64,000 nt of DNA from Kitasatospora sp. CB01950. Its GTDB lineage: Bacteria; Actinomycetota; Actinomycetes; Streptomycetales; Streptomycetaceae. The notes beneath the pieces are model-generated. The model was given only the letters and a program-made list of their open reading frames with translations, did not search any database and had not been told where the DNA came from. A program made the translations under genes and the position numbers. Within the stretch, counting starts at the first letter, position 1. Each line of letters opens with the position of its first letter. Below, piece after piece: positions 32,869 through 40,645 of the stretch. Location of the stretch: contig NZ_LISX01000017.1 of NCBI RefSeq assembly GCF_001905465.1, positions 11,863 through 75,862 on the forward strand, in the 5' to 3' direction.

Positions 32869-34119
32869 TCAGCCGCTGCGCAGGGCCTTCAGCGGGTCGG
32901 TGCGGGCGGCCCGCAGGGACGGGTAGAGGCCGGCCAGCAGTCCGACCGCGGTGCCGATCAGCGGGGCGGGAAGGGTCGCGGCGGGCTGCAGGACGGCGGT
33001 CCAGTCCTTGGCTGCGGCGACGCCCAGCACGGTGAGCACGCCGAGGCTGGTGCCGAGCAGGCCGCCCAGGGTGCCCAGCACGGTGGACTCGGTGAGGAAC
33101 TGGGCCGCGATGTGCCGGGTCCGGGCGCCGAGGGCCCGGCGCAGGCCGATCTCCTCGGTCCGTTCCAGCACCGCCACCAGCGTGGTGTTGGCGATGCCGA
33201 CCGCGCCGACCAGCAGGCAGATCGCCGCCAGCGCGAGGAACAGGCCGGTCAGGTCGGAGGTCACCGTGTCGCGCAGGCTGTGCGGGTCGGGCGGCGGCTG
33301 GACGGCGAAGGCGTCGGGGGCGTCCGGCCGCAGCGCGACGGCGACCTGTTCGGCGACCCGGCCGGCCGCGCCGACCCGGGTGGCGATCAGGCCCTGGGCG
33401 CTGCGGTCGGCCTCGGCGGAGGGGTTGCCGAAGCGTTCGAGCGCGGTGGCGGCGGGGACGATCGCCCCGAGCAGCGTCGCGGGCTGCCGCCGGACGTCCG
33501 AGTAGATGCCGATCACGGTGTACGGCAGGTCGTCGATGAAGACCGCCGGCCGGTCGTCGAGCCGGCTCACGCCGAGCCGGGTGGCGGCGGCCTCGCTGAG
33601 CAGCACCACGGGCTGGGCGGTGGCTTCGAGGAAGGCGTCGGGGGTGGTGCCGCTGACCACGGTCGGATCCATCGCCCGCACCGCGCCGGGGGTGGCCGCG
33701 TACAGGCCGATGCCGGTGACGCCCGGGGTGCCGTCGGCCGGGCGGGCGGAGAGCCGGGGGTTGCCGGGGACGGACCACCAGACGCCGGCGGCCTCGACGC
33801 CGTCGATCCGGCCCATCCGCCGGTCGGCGTCGGCGGGGAAGCCGATCGGAGGGTTGGCGCCCGGGGGGCCGGCGTCCGCCCGGGGGCGGTCGGAGACCTG
33901 CACGGTGGTGGCCCTGGTGAGGTCGAACCGGGCGCCGATCTGGCCGGACGCGGTGGCGGTCAGGCCGAGCACCGCGACGAACGCGCCGATGCCGAGCACC
34001 GTGCCGAGCATGGTCAGGGCGGAGCGGCCGGGGCGCTGCAGGATGCCGGCGAGCGCCTCGGCGCACAGTTCGCGCAGGCCCAGGCGGGTGGCCGGATCGG
34101 GCAGGACGCTGCGCGGCAT
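32869..34119 (-). CDS. MacB/FtsX-type ABC transporter permease
   Basis: 416 residues. One N-terminal helix (ALTMLGTVLGIGAFVAVLGLTATA) is followed by a large extracellular domain of about 230 residues (MacB periplasmic-core type). Three C-terminal helices then lie around LTGLFLALAAICLLVGAVGIANTTLVAVLERTEEIGLRRALGA, the FtsX signature. It works with the downstream-encoded ATPase and adaptor; MacB-like mechanotransmission systems export peptides, lipoproteins or antibiotics. ATG 34119 overlaps the ATPase stop (ATGA). A hairpin (32853-32860 with 32867-32874) covers its stop and may end the operon. Confidence 0.92.
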   Translation of the reverse strand: MPRSVLPDPATRLGLRELCAEALAGILQRPGRSALTMLGTVLGIGAFVAVLGLTATASGQIGARFDLTRATTVQVSDRPRADAGPPGANPPIGFPADADRRMGRIDGVEAAGVWWSVPGNPRLSARPADGTPGVTGIGLYAATPGAVRAMDPTVVSGTTPDAFLEATAQPVVLLSEAAATRLGVSRLDDRPAVFIDDLPYTVIGIYSDVRRQPATLLGAIVPAATALERFGNPSAEADRSAQGLIATRVGAAGRVAEQVAVALRPDAPDAFAVQPPPDPHSLRDTVTSDLTGLFLALAAICLLVGAVGIANTTLVAVLERTEEIGLRRALGARTRHIAAQFLTESTVLGTLGGLLGTSLGVLTVLGVAAAKDWTAVLQPAATLPAPLIGTAVGLLAGLYPSLRAARTDPLKALRSG

Positions 34120-34820
34120 CAGCACACCACCCCGGCTCCCGTTTCGCTCTCGCTCAGCACCCCGTCGCGGATCGCCACCCGGCGGCCGGCCCGGGCCGCG
34201 ACCGCCGGGTCGTGGGTGATCACCACCAGGGTGTAGCCGCGGGCGTGCAGCTCGTCGAACTGGGCGAGCACGGCGGCCGCGTTGGAGGAGTCCAGGTTGC
34301 CGGTCGGTTCGTCGCACAGCAGCAGGCTCGGCTCGTTGACCAACGCCCTTGCGATCGCCACCCGTTGGCGCTCTCCGCCGGACATGGTGCCGGGCAGTGC
34401 GCCGGTCCGGTGCGCCAGGCCGACCTGTCGCAGCACCGCCCGGGCGGCCTCGTCCCGGCGGGCCCGCGGCACCCGGTGGTAGACCTGCGCCAGCGCGACG
34501 TTCTCGGCGGCCGTGCGGTGCGGCAGCAGGTGGAAGGACTGGAAGACGAACCCGATCCGCCGGCCGCGCAGCGTGGAGCGGTCCCGGTCGTGCAGCGTGC
34601 CGGTGTCGATGCCGTCCAGTTCGTAGCGGCCCCCGGTGGGGGTGTCGAGCAGGCCGAGCAGGTGCAGCAGGGTGGACTTGCCTGAGCCGGACGGGCCGGT
34701 CACCGACAGGTACTCGCCGCGGCGGACCACCAGGTCGGCGGGGTGCAGGGCGGTGACCGGCGGCCGACCGCCGAAGGTGCGGCCCAGCCCGGTGAGGCGG
34801 ATGACGGGCGGTTCGCTCAT
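34119..34820 (-). CDS. ABC transporter ATP-binding protein (MacB/LolD type)
   Basis: 233 residues. Walker A is GPSGSGKSTLLHLLG, the Q-loop region FVFQSFHLLPHRTAAENV, the signature MSGGERQRVAIARALV, Walker B LLLCDEPTGNLDS and the H-loop VVITHD. The FQ.F.L.P and T..EN spacing is typical of LolD/MacB-type ATPases. It energises the permease at 32869-34119. It overlaps both neighbours by a few nucleotides, so the three genes form a tight operon. Confidence 0.95.
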   Translation of the reverse strand: MSEPPVIRLTGLGRTFGGRPPVTALHPADLVVRRGEYLSVTGPSGSGKSTLLHLLGLLDTPTGGRYELDGIDTGTLHDRDRSTLRGRRIGFVFQSFHLLPHRTAAENVALAQVYHRVPRARRDEAARAVLRQVGLAHRTGALPGTMSGGERQRVAIARALVNEPSLLLCDEPTGNLDSSNAAAVLAQFDELHARGYTLVVITHDPAVAARAGRRVAIRDGVLSESETGAGVVC

Positions 34821-36220
34821 CGGCCGACCACCACCTGGTCCCCGGCCTTCAGCGCGCCGCCGTCGACCGGCGCCACCCCGACCATGCCGTCCGCGCTGAC
34901 GCCGGTGGTCACCGGCACGGTGGTGCGCTGCCCGTCGGCGGCGACCACGGTGATGCTGGTCCGGCCGGAGGCGTCGGTGCTGATCGCTGTGACGGGGACG
35001 GCCGTCACGGCCTGTTCGGCGGTCTCCCTGACGATGGTGATGCGGACGTTGCGGCCGTTCAGCTCGGCGGGCAGCGGGTCCTTCGGCAGGACCGTCACCG
35101 GGGTGTACGAACTCCCCGCTCCCTGGCCCTGGTTGGGGTTGGCGCCCGGTCCGGCGGGGGCCGGGTTCTGGGCGGCGGGGGCGGCGCCGCCGATCGGGAC
35201 GACCCGGCCGGCGGGGGCGGTGCTGGTCGGTGCGCCGATCTCGCCGACGACGGCCGGGTACTTGCGGCCGGTGGCCTCGTCGAGGATCTCGACCGGCATG
35301 CCGGCCTTGACCGCGGGCGCCTGGGCCGCGGTCAGCAGGCCGGTGACGGCCAGTCCGCCGCCGGTGATGCTCAGCAGGGTGCCGGAGACCGGCAGCCCGA
35401 CCGAGGCGTTGACGGCCGTCACGGTGGCCGGGAGGACGGGGAGGAACACCACGTGGGCGGCGGGCAGCATCGTCCCGTCGGCCGCCTCGGCCCGCCCGAG
35501 GGCCTCCCGGTCGTCCGCCAACCGGCGCTTGGCCGCCGCGAGTTGGGGGTCCTGGGCGGGGAGGGAGTCCAGCGTCCGCTGATCGGTCTCGACGGCCTTC
35601 TTCGCGGTGTCGACCGCCTGCCGGGTCTCCTTGCCGGTGGTCGGCGCCCGGTAGCCGAGCGCCCGGTAGAACTCGGCGACCGCGCGCTGCGTCCCCGGCC
35701 CGAACTCGCCCTTCCGGTCCGAGCCGGAGGAGTGGCCCACCTCGCGCAGGGCGTCCTGGAGTTCGGCCACGTCGGGCCCGCTGGAGCCGGGCTTCAAGTC
35801 CCGGTAGGCGGGCACCGCGCCCTTGAGCACGTACAGCGGCTGCCCCGAGACCTCGGCCAGCAGCTGACCGGCGGCGAGCCGGTCCCCGGGCTTCACGTTC
35901 AGCCGGGACAGGTACAGCTGGGTCACCTCCGCCGAGGCCGCGGTCGGCAGCACGTTGTACTGCGTCGGCGGGTAGACGGCGGCCCGGGCCGCCGTGGACG
36001 GGCTCAGCACCCGGCTGACCACCGGCGCCGTCAGCAGGGTGCGCGGCGGCGGCGCGGTCTGCGCGGCCCGCTCGGCGGGCGACTTCACCAGCGTCGCCGC
36101 GGCCAGGCCACCGGTGGACACCACCGCCGACACCACCGCGACGACCAGCACCACCCGCTGCCGACGGGCAGCCCGCGACACCGGCTCCGCGCCCTCCGGA
36201 TCACCCTTCCTGCGGATCAC
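34817..36220 (-). CDS. Membrane-anchored adaptor with peptidoglycan-binding domain
   Basis: 467 residues. One N-terminal transmembrane helix (VVLVVAVVSAVVSTGGLAAATLV) follows a basic cytoplasmic tail. Next come a lipoyl/barrel-like segment with LNVKPGDRLAAGQLLAEVSGQPLYVL, a PG_binding_1 domain (DLKPGSSGPDVAELQDALREVG...GEFGPGTQRAVAEFYRALGY), a coiled-coil stretch (KKAVETDQRTLDSLPAQ) and C-terminal beta-barrel modules. This matches HlyD/MFP-like subunits that link MacB-type permeases to the Gram-positive wall. A Pro/Gln-rich linker splits the barrel region. First gene of the ABC operon proper, 65 nt after the lipoprotein gene. Confidence 0.88.
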   Translation of the reverse strand: MIRRKGDPEGAEPVSRAARRQRVVLVVAVVSAVVSTGGLAAATLVKSPAERAAQTAPPPRTLLTAPVVSRVLSPSTAARAAVYPPTQYNVLPTAASAEVTQLYLSRLNVKPGDRLAAGQLLAEVSGQPLYVLKGAVPAYRDLKPGSSGPDVAELQDALREVGHSSGSDRKGEFGPGTQRAVAEFYRALGYRAPTTGKETRQAVDTAKKAVETDQRTLDSLPAQDPQLAAAKRRLADDREALGRAEAADGTMLPAAHVVFLPVLPATVTAVNASVGLPVSGTLLSITGGGLAVTGLLTAAQAPAVKAGMPVEILDEATGRKYPAVVGEIGAPTSTAPAGRVVPIGGAAPAAQNPAPAGPGANPNQGQGAGSSYTPVTVLPKDPLPAELNGRNVRITIVRETAEQAVTAVPVTAISTDASGRTSITVVAADGQRTTVPVTTGVSADGMVGVAPVDGGALKAGDQVVVGR

Positions 36221-36285
36221 CAGCGCCCCTCCCCTGGATCCGTCCTGTCTGACGTCTCGTCAATTCATGCTACGGACAACGCCGT

Positions 36286-37212
36286 TCAGCTCTTGGCCGG
36301 GGTCGCGGCGGCGAGCTCGGCGGCCTTGCGCAGCATGTCGTCGATCCGCTGCCGGTAGGCCGTCAGCTTCGCCGTGTGGGACTCGATGTACTGGTTGGCG
36401 TACGCCGTCTGGACGGCCACCGCGACGCCGACCGTGTTGTTGGCGACCTTGCAGGCCACGTCGGCGGTGGCGGTGGCGATCTCCTGCTGGCTCGGCCCCG
36501 CGCCGCCGGACCGGCGCCAGGCCTGGTCGCCGATCGCGTTGACGGGCTCCTTGTAGTCGAAGCCCTTCTCCTTCATGCACGCCGACCACGTGGCGAAGGC
36601 CTCGACCAGCCGGGGATCGGTCACCGGCACCTTCGGGCCGCCGTCGGGCAGGTCGCCGACGCTGGGCGCCGGGGTGGAGCCGCCGAGGGCGTCCCGGCCC
36701 TTCTGCTGACAGCCGCCCGCCGGCAGCGGCTTGCCCGCGAGGGCGGTGACGGCCTGCCCGGTCCTCGGGTCGGCCCCGCTGAGCGCGATCTGGTCCTGGT
36801 CCGAGCCGCCGCCCGCGGCGTCCCCGCCGCTGGGCAGCTGCTGGATGCCCTCGGTCGCATACCCCTTCGCACCGGCGTTCGCCAGGTCGAAGTACCCGTA
36901 GACCAGGCTGCGGGTGGCCCGGTCGGAGACCACCTCGTCCAGGCCGAACAGCACGGTCGGACGGCCGGTGAGCCCGTACTCGGCCATGCACTGGGCGGTG
37001 ACCAGGTCCTGCGCCCGGATGATGTCCGTGATCTGCGCGGGCGTCACCAGGTAGGCGTCGGTGGGGAGCGAGACCTGTCCCGGCTCGGTGACGATCGGGA
37101 CGGCCCCGAGGGCCGGCGGCGCGGCCTCGGCCCGATGCCCGCCCGAACTGCCGCAGGCGGCCAGGCTCACCGCGATCACGCCCAGGGCCAGACCCCGCAC
37201 TCTGGTGGACAC
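36286..37212 (-). CDS. Putative lipoprotein of the ABC operon
   Basis: 308 residues from GTG 37212, which has GAGAGGGAGA 6 nt upstream; a GTG at 37230 overlaps that site. The lipobox is LAAC followed by GSSGG. The mature part contains five Cys, including QCMAEYGL, GGCQQKG, SACMKEKG and VACKVAN, and a helical C-terminus (AYANQYIESHTAKLTAYRQRIDDMLRKAAEL). Similar CMxxxG-type lipoproteins are found beside MacB-type transporters in streptomycetes, as I recall, but the function is unknown. It probably sits on the outer face next to the adaptor. Confidence 0.8.
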   Translation of the reverse strand: MSTRVRGLALGVIAVSLAACGSSGGHRAEAAPPALGAVPIVTEPGQVSLPTDAYLVTPAQITDIIRAQDLVTAQCMAEYGLTGRPTVLFGLDEVVSDRATRSLVYGYFDLANAGAKGYATEGIQQLPSGGDAAGGGSDQDQIALSGADPRTGQAVTALAGKPLPAGGCQQKGRDALGGSTPAPSVGDLPDGGPKVPVTDPRLVEAFATWSACMKEKGFDYKEPVNAIGDQAWRRSGGAGPSQQEIATATADVACKVANNTVGVAVAVQTAYANQYIESHTAKLTAYRQRIDDMLRKAAELAAATPAKS

Positions 37213-37296
37213 AGAAACTCTCCCTCTCACCCGCCGGACGGTCCGGTGGCGCCGGCCCCGGGGGCGGCGGGCACTGCCGCCCGCCGCCCCGGGGAC

Positions 37297-37650
37297 TCAG
37301 CGGCCGGTGATGTTGATGTACGAGACGGTGCTGGTGCCCTGACCGCCGTACTGCTTGAAGGCCGAGAAGTACACCCCGAAGGTGGAACCGCTCGCGGTGC
37401 CCGAGAAGTACCCGCTGTTGTTGCCCGAGTCGACCCGGTACACCTCGTAGATCGCCACGTTGACCGCGCCGTTGTCGGCGAAGCAGACCTTCGGCGGGTA
37501 GTTCCAGAGCGTGAAGTAGTCGTCGTGGGCGTTGCAGGTGGAGGTGTCCACCCGGTAGATCGCGGCCGCGGGGCCGGCCGCGGCCACCCCGAGTCCGAGA
37601 ACGGCGGCGCCGGTCAGTGCCAGGGCCGTTATGCGCTTGCGAAGTGCCAT
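37297..37650 (-). CDS. Secreted beta/gamma-crystallin, killer-toxin-like (SKLP-type) protein
   Basis: 117 residues. The signal peptide ends near GPAAA. The mature ~87 residues carry CNAHDDYFTLW, VCFADNGAVNVAIYEVYRV and DSGNNSGYF, which match my memory of the Streptomyces killer-toxin-like protein and its yeast relative WmKT (single beta/gamma-crystallin domain, Pfam Crystall_2). SKLP is reported to affect yeast and filamentous fungi morphology. Two Cys (in TCNAH and VCFAD) can pair. The start at 37650 (ATG) is placed by the signal peptide. It precedes the ABC operon by 84 nt on the same strand. The family call is good; toxicity is inference. Confidence 0.78.
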   Translation of the reverse strand: MALRKRITALALTGAAVLGLGVAAAGPAAAIYRVDTSTCNAHDDYFTLWNYPPKVCFADNGAVNVAIYEVYRVDSGNNSGYFSGTASGSTFGVYFSAFKQYGGQGTSTVSYINITGR

Positions 37651-37875
37651 GATGGGGGTTCGACTCCTTGCGTTCGTGCCATGGGCTCGGCTGATGACTG
37701 TGCTGTGGTGCAAGGCAGTTCACGCGCGGTGGTCCTGCCCTGCACGGCAGGGCCACCCGCGGCACGGCCCACCGGCGGCGGGTCGTGCCGAAACGATCCT
37801 GACCCGAAACCCGGCCCCGTCGCCAGGAAGTTCCGGCCCGCGTCCGCTTCCGATGTGACGTACGCCTCCGCTGCT

Positions 37876-37890
37876 TTGACCAACCGTCAA
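37876..37890. promoter_or_regulatory. Short dyad before the XRE gene
   Basis: TTGAC-CAACC-GTCAA forms a 5-bp inverted repeat in the 292-nt divergent region between the killer-like protein and the XRE regulator. A TATCCT box follows at 37908-37913. It is a possible operator, weakly supported. Confidence 0.35.
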
Positions 37891-37942
37891 CAAACCTCCG
37901 GTTTACCTATCCTTGGCACGAGCCGTACGGGCCGGGGGGCTG

Positions 37943-38395
37943 ATGCACGAGCACGAGAAGCAGTTCGGTCAGCTGCTGCGCCGATTCCGCAAGGACCGCG
38001 CGCTCAGCCAGGAGGCACTCGCCGAACGGTCCGGCCTCAGCGCCCGCGCCATCGGCAACCTCGAACGCGGCCTCAGCCGCCCCCGCCCCGACTCCGTCCA
38101 GCGCATCGTCCTCGCACTCGCCCTGGACGGCCCGAAGGCCGCCGCGATGACCGCCGCCACCACCACCCCCGCACCCGAGGGGCAGCTCTCCGACCCCGAG
38201 GTCCTGCTCCTGCTCGAAACCATCGGCGGCGTCGACCCGCACACCTGGGACCCCGCCGTCCGCACCGCCCTGATCCGCGCCTGCTCCGGCTCCCCCGCCG
38301 CCGCCCGCCTGGCCGGCGCCGTCCTCGCCACCGAACCCGACCTCCGCCTCGCCGACCTCGCCCGCCGCCTCGACTCCCTGGCCACCACCGCCTGA
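37943..38395 (+). CDS. XRE-family regulator divergent from the killer-like/ABC operon
   Basis: 150 residues. The HTH reads FGQLLRRFRKDRALSQEALAERSGLSARAIGNLERGLSRPRPDSVQRIVLAL, the form seen in Streptomyces and BTAD/LuxR-fusion type regulators. The second half is helical and Ala-rich with no known ligand domain. ATG 37943 has GGGGGG just upstream; a TTG at 37913 overlaps a -10-like box. Being divergent from the secreted crystallin protein and next to the transporter operon, it is a plausible local regulator. Confidence 0.85.
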   Translation: MHEHEKQFGQLLRRFRKDRALSQEALAERSGLSARAIGNLERGLSRPRPDSVQRIVLALALDGPKAAAMTAATTTPAPEGQLSDPEVLLLLETIGGVDPHTWDPAVRTALIRACSGSPAAARLAGAVLATEPDLRLADLARRLDSLATTA

Positions 38396-38402
38396 AGGAT
38401 CG

Positions 38403-38545
38403 CTACGGGCGGGCCACCTTGATGCCGGTACGGCCGGAGGCCTCGACGAGTTGCCCGATATCCCCGAGATCGTCGGTGAGGATGGGCCCGTCGAGATACT
38501 CGATGGCTGCCAGGACAACACTCGCGTCCACCACGTCGCGGCTGC
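38403..38545 (-). pseudogene. Remnant of a PIN-domain (VapC-like) protein, C-terminal part
   Basis: In one minus-strand frame ending at TAG 38403-38405 the sequence reads RDVVDASVVLAAIEYLDGP then ILTDDLGDIGQLVEASG. This is the C-terminal half of a PIN nuclease (the DVVDA acidic site and LTDD). No start codon or N-terminal half with the first catalytic Asp is found upstream in that frame. The remaining gap to 38695 contains nothing recognisable. It is probably the residue of a degraded toxin-antitoxin pair. Confidence 0.6.
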
Positions 38546-38695
38546 ATGGCGCTCGCCCTTGTCGTTCTGGGCAAGCTCGGGGTCCTTGAATGACGAAGGC
38601 ACCTGCTCCCGCTTGGGCTCGTTGGGTCGGCGACCTGGGCCGGCACGCACTTGCGCCCGGAATGCTTCAACAACCCAGTGAGGTTGGATGTGAGC

Positions 38696-40516
38696 ATGGC
38701 TTCTCGTGCACGTGTCCGCGCCCCCGAGCTGGTCGGCGCCGGTGGATGGCTCAACACAGGCGGCAAGGAACTCAAGCTGGCCGACCTGCGAGGTAAGTGT
38801 GTCGTACTGGACTTCTGGACGTTCTGCTGCGTCAACTGCCTCCATGTCCTGGACGAACTCCGGGAGTTGGAGGAGAAGCACCGCGACACCGTGGTGATCG
38901 TCGGCGTCCACTCGCCGAAGTTCGTCCATGAGGCGGACCACCGGGCGGTGGTGGACGCGGTGGCCCGGTACGAGGTGCACCATCCCGTGCTGGACGACCC
39001 GGAGCTGGCGACGTGGAAGCAGTACGCGGTGCGGGCCTGGCCGACGCTGGTGGTGATCGACCCCGAGGGGTATGTGGTCGCGCAGCACGCGGGCGAGGGG
39101 CATGCGCACGCGATCGCCAAGCTGGTGGAGGAGCTGGAGGCGGAGCACGCGGCGAAGGGGACGCTGCGGCGCGGCGACGGGCCGTACGTGGCGCCGGAGC
39201 CGCAGGCGGGCGACCTGCGGTTCCCGGGCAAGGCGGTGCGGCTGCCGGACGGGCACTTCCTGGTCGCGGATTCGGGGCACCACGCGCTGGTGGAGCTGGC
39301 CGAGGACGGCGAGACCGTGGTCCGGCGGATCGGCGACGGGGTGCGCGGCCTGGTGGACGGCGCCGAGCCTCGGTTCAGTGAGCCGCAGGGCCTGGCACTC
39401 GTCCCGGCGGGCCTCGACCTCGGCTACGACGTGGTGGTGGCGGACACCGTCAACCACGCGCTGCGCGGCGTGCGGCTCGCCGACGGCACGGTGACCACGC
39501 TGGCCGGCACCGGCCGCCAGTGGTGGCAGGGCTCGCCGACCTCCGGGGCGGCCACCGACGTCGACCTGTCCTCGCCGTGGGACGTCGCGTTCTTCGACGG
39601 CGCGGTGTGGATCGCGATGGCCGGCGTGCACCAGCTGTGGTCCTTCGACCCGACGGCCGGCACGGTCGCGGTCGCGGCCGGCACCACCAACGAGGGCCTG
39701 GTCGACGGCCCGGCGCCGGAGGCGTGGTTCGCCCAGCCGTCCGGCCTCGCGGTCTCGGCGGACGGCGAACGGCTCTGGGTCGCCGACTCGGAGACCTCCG
39801 CACTGCGCTGGGTCGCCCGCGGCGCCCACCAGGTGCACACCGCCGTCGGCACCGGCCTGTTCGACTTCGGCCACCGCGACGGCGCGGCCGAACAGGCCCT
39901 GTTCCAGCACCCGTTGGGCGTCACCGTGCTCCCGGACGGCTCGGTCGCGGTCAGCGACACCTACAACCACGCGCTGCGCCGCTACGACCCGGCGAGCGGC
40001 GAGGTCTCCACGCTGGCCACCGACCTGCGCGAGCCGTCCGGCGCGGTGGTGGTGGACGGGGACATCGTGGTGGTGGAGTCCGCCCGGCACCGGCTGACCC
40101 GCCTGCGGCTGCCCGAGGAGGCCGTCCGGGTGGAGGCCGTCGCGCACCGCACCCGGCGCGCCGCCACCGAAGTCGCCCCGGGCGTCCTGCAGTTGGACGT
40201 GGTCTTCGCGGCGCCGACCGGCCAGAAGCTGGACGAGCGCTACGGCCCGTCCACCCGCCTGCTGGTCAGCTCCACCCCGCCCGGCCTGCTGGCCTCCGGC
40301 GCGGGCGCGGACACCGCGCTCTCCCGCGAGCTGGTCCTCGCGGACGGCGTGACGGAGGGCGTGCTGCACGTCTCCGCGATGGCCGCGTCCTGCGACGACG
40401 ACCCGTCGATCGAGTACCCGGCCTGCCACGTCCACCAGCAGGACTGGGGCGTCCCGGTGAAGGTGGTGCCGGGCGGTGCGACGCGGCTGCCGCTCGTGCT
40501 GGCGGGCATGGAGTAG
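38696..40516 (+). CDS. Thioredoxin-domain protein with NHL-repeat propeller
   Basis: 606 residues. The N-terminal thioredoxin-like domain has VVLDFWTFCCVNCLHVLDEL (CxxC at Cys45-Cys48, preceded by Cys44) and the cis-Pro strand RAWPTLVVIDPEG. NHL repeats then make a beta-propeller (PQGLALV, DTVNHALRGV, QPSGLAVSADGERLWVADSETSALR, HPLGVTVLPDGSVAVSDTYNHALRRY). The order equals NHLRC2, found from bacteria to humans, with undefined biochemical role; a disulphide-related function is inferred. No signal peptide. Start ATG 38696 with GAGG upstream. Monocistronic. Confidence 0.92.
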   Translation: MASRARVRAPELVGAGGWLNTGGKELKLADLRGKCVVLDFWTFCCVNCLHVLDELRELEEKHRDTVVIVGVHSPKFVHEADHRAVVDAVARYEVHHPVLDDPELATWKQYAVRAWPTLVVIDPEGYVVAQHAGEGHAHAIAKLVEELEAEHAAKGTLRRGDGPYVAPEPQAGDLRFPGKAVRLPDGHFLVADSGHHALVELAEDGETVVRRIGDGVRGLVDGAEPRFSEPQGLALVPAGLDLGYDVVVADTVNHALRGVRLADGTVTTLAGTGRQWWQGSPTSGAATDVDLSSPWDVAFFDGAVWIAMAGVHQLWSFDPTAGTVAVAAGTTNEGLVDGPAPEAWFAQPSGLAVSADGERLWVADSETSALRWVARGAHQVHTAVGTGLFDFGHRDGAAEQALFQHPLGVTVLPDGSVAVSDTYNHALRRYDPASGEVSTLATDLREPSGAVVVDGDIVVVESARHRLTRLRLPEEAVRVEAVAHRTRRAATEVAPGVLQLDVVFAAPTGQKLDERYGPSTRLLVSSTPPGLLASGAGADTALSRELVLADGVTEGVLHVSAMAASCDDDPSIEYPACHVHQQDWGVPVKVVPGGATRLPLVLAGME

Positions 40517-40645
40517 AACGCGCGCCGCCAGGGCCCGGCGGGCCACTGCCGTTGGGACTGCGCCGTTGGGACTGCGCGAAGTCGGAGGACGATCACGCCT
40601 TCCGCCTCGCGCAGTTCCTCCTGCGGTGCGTCCCCCGGCCCGGGC

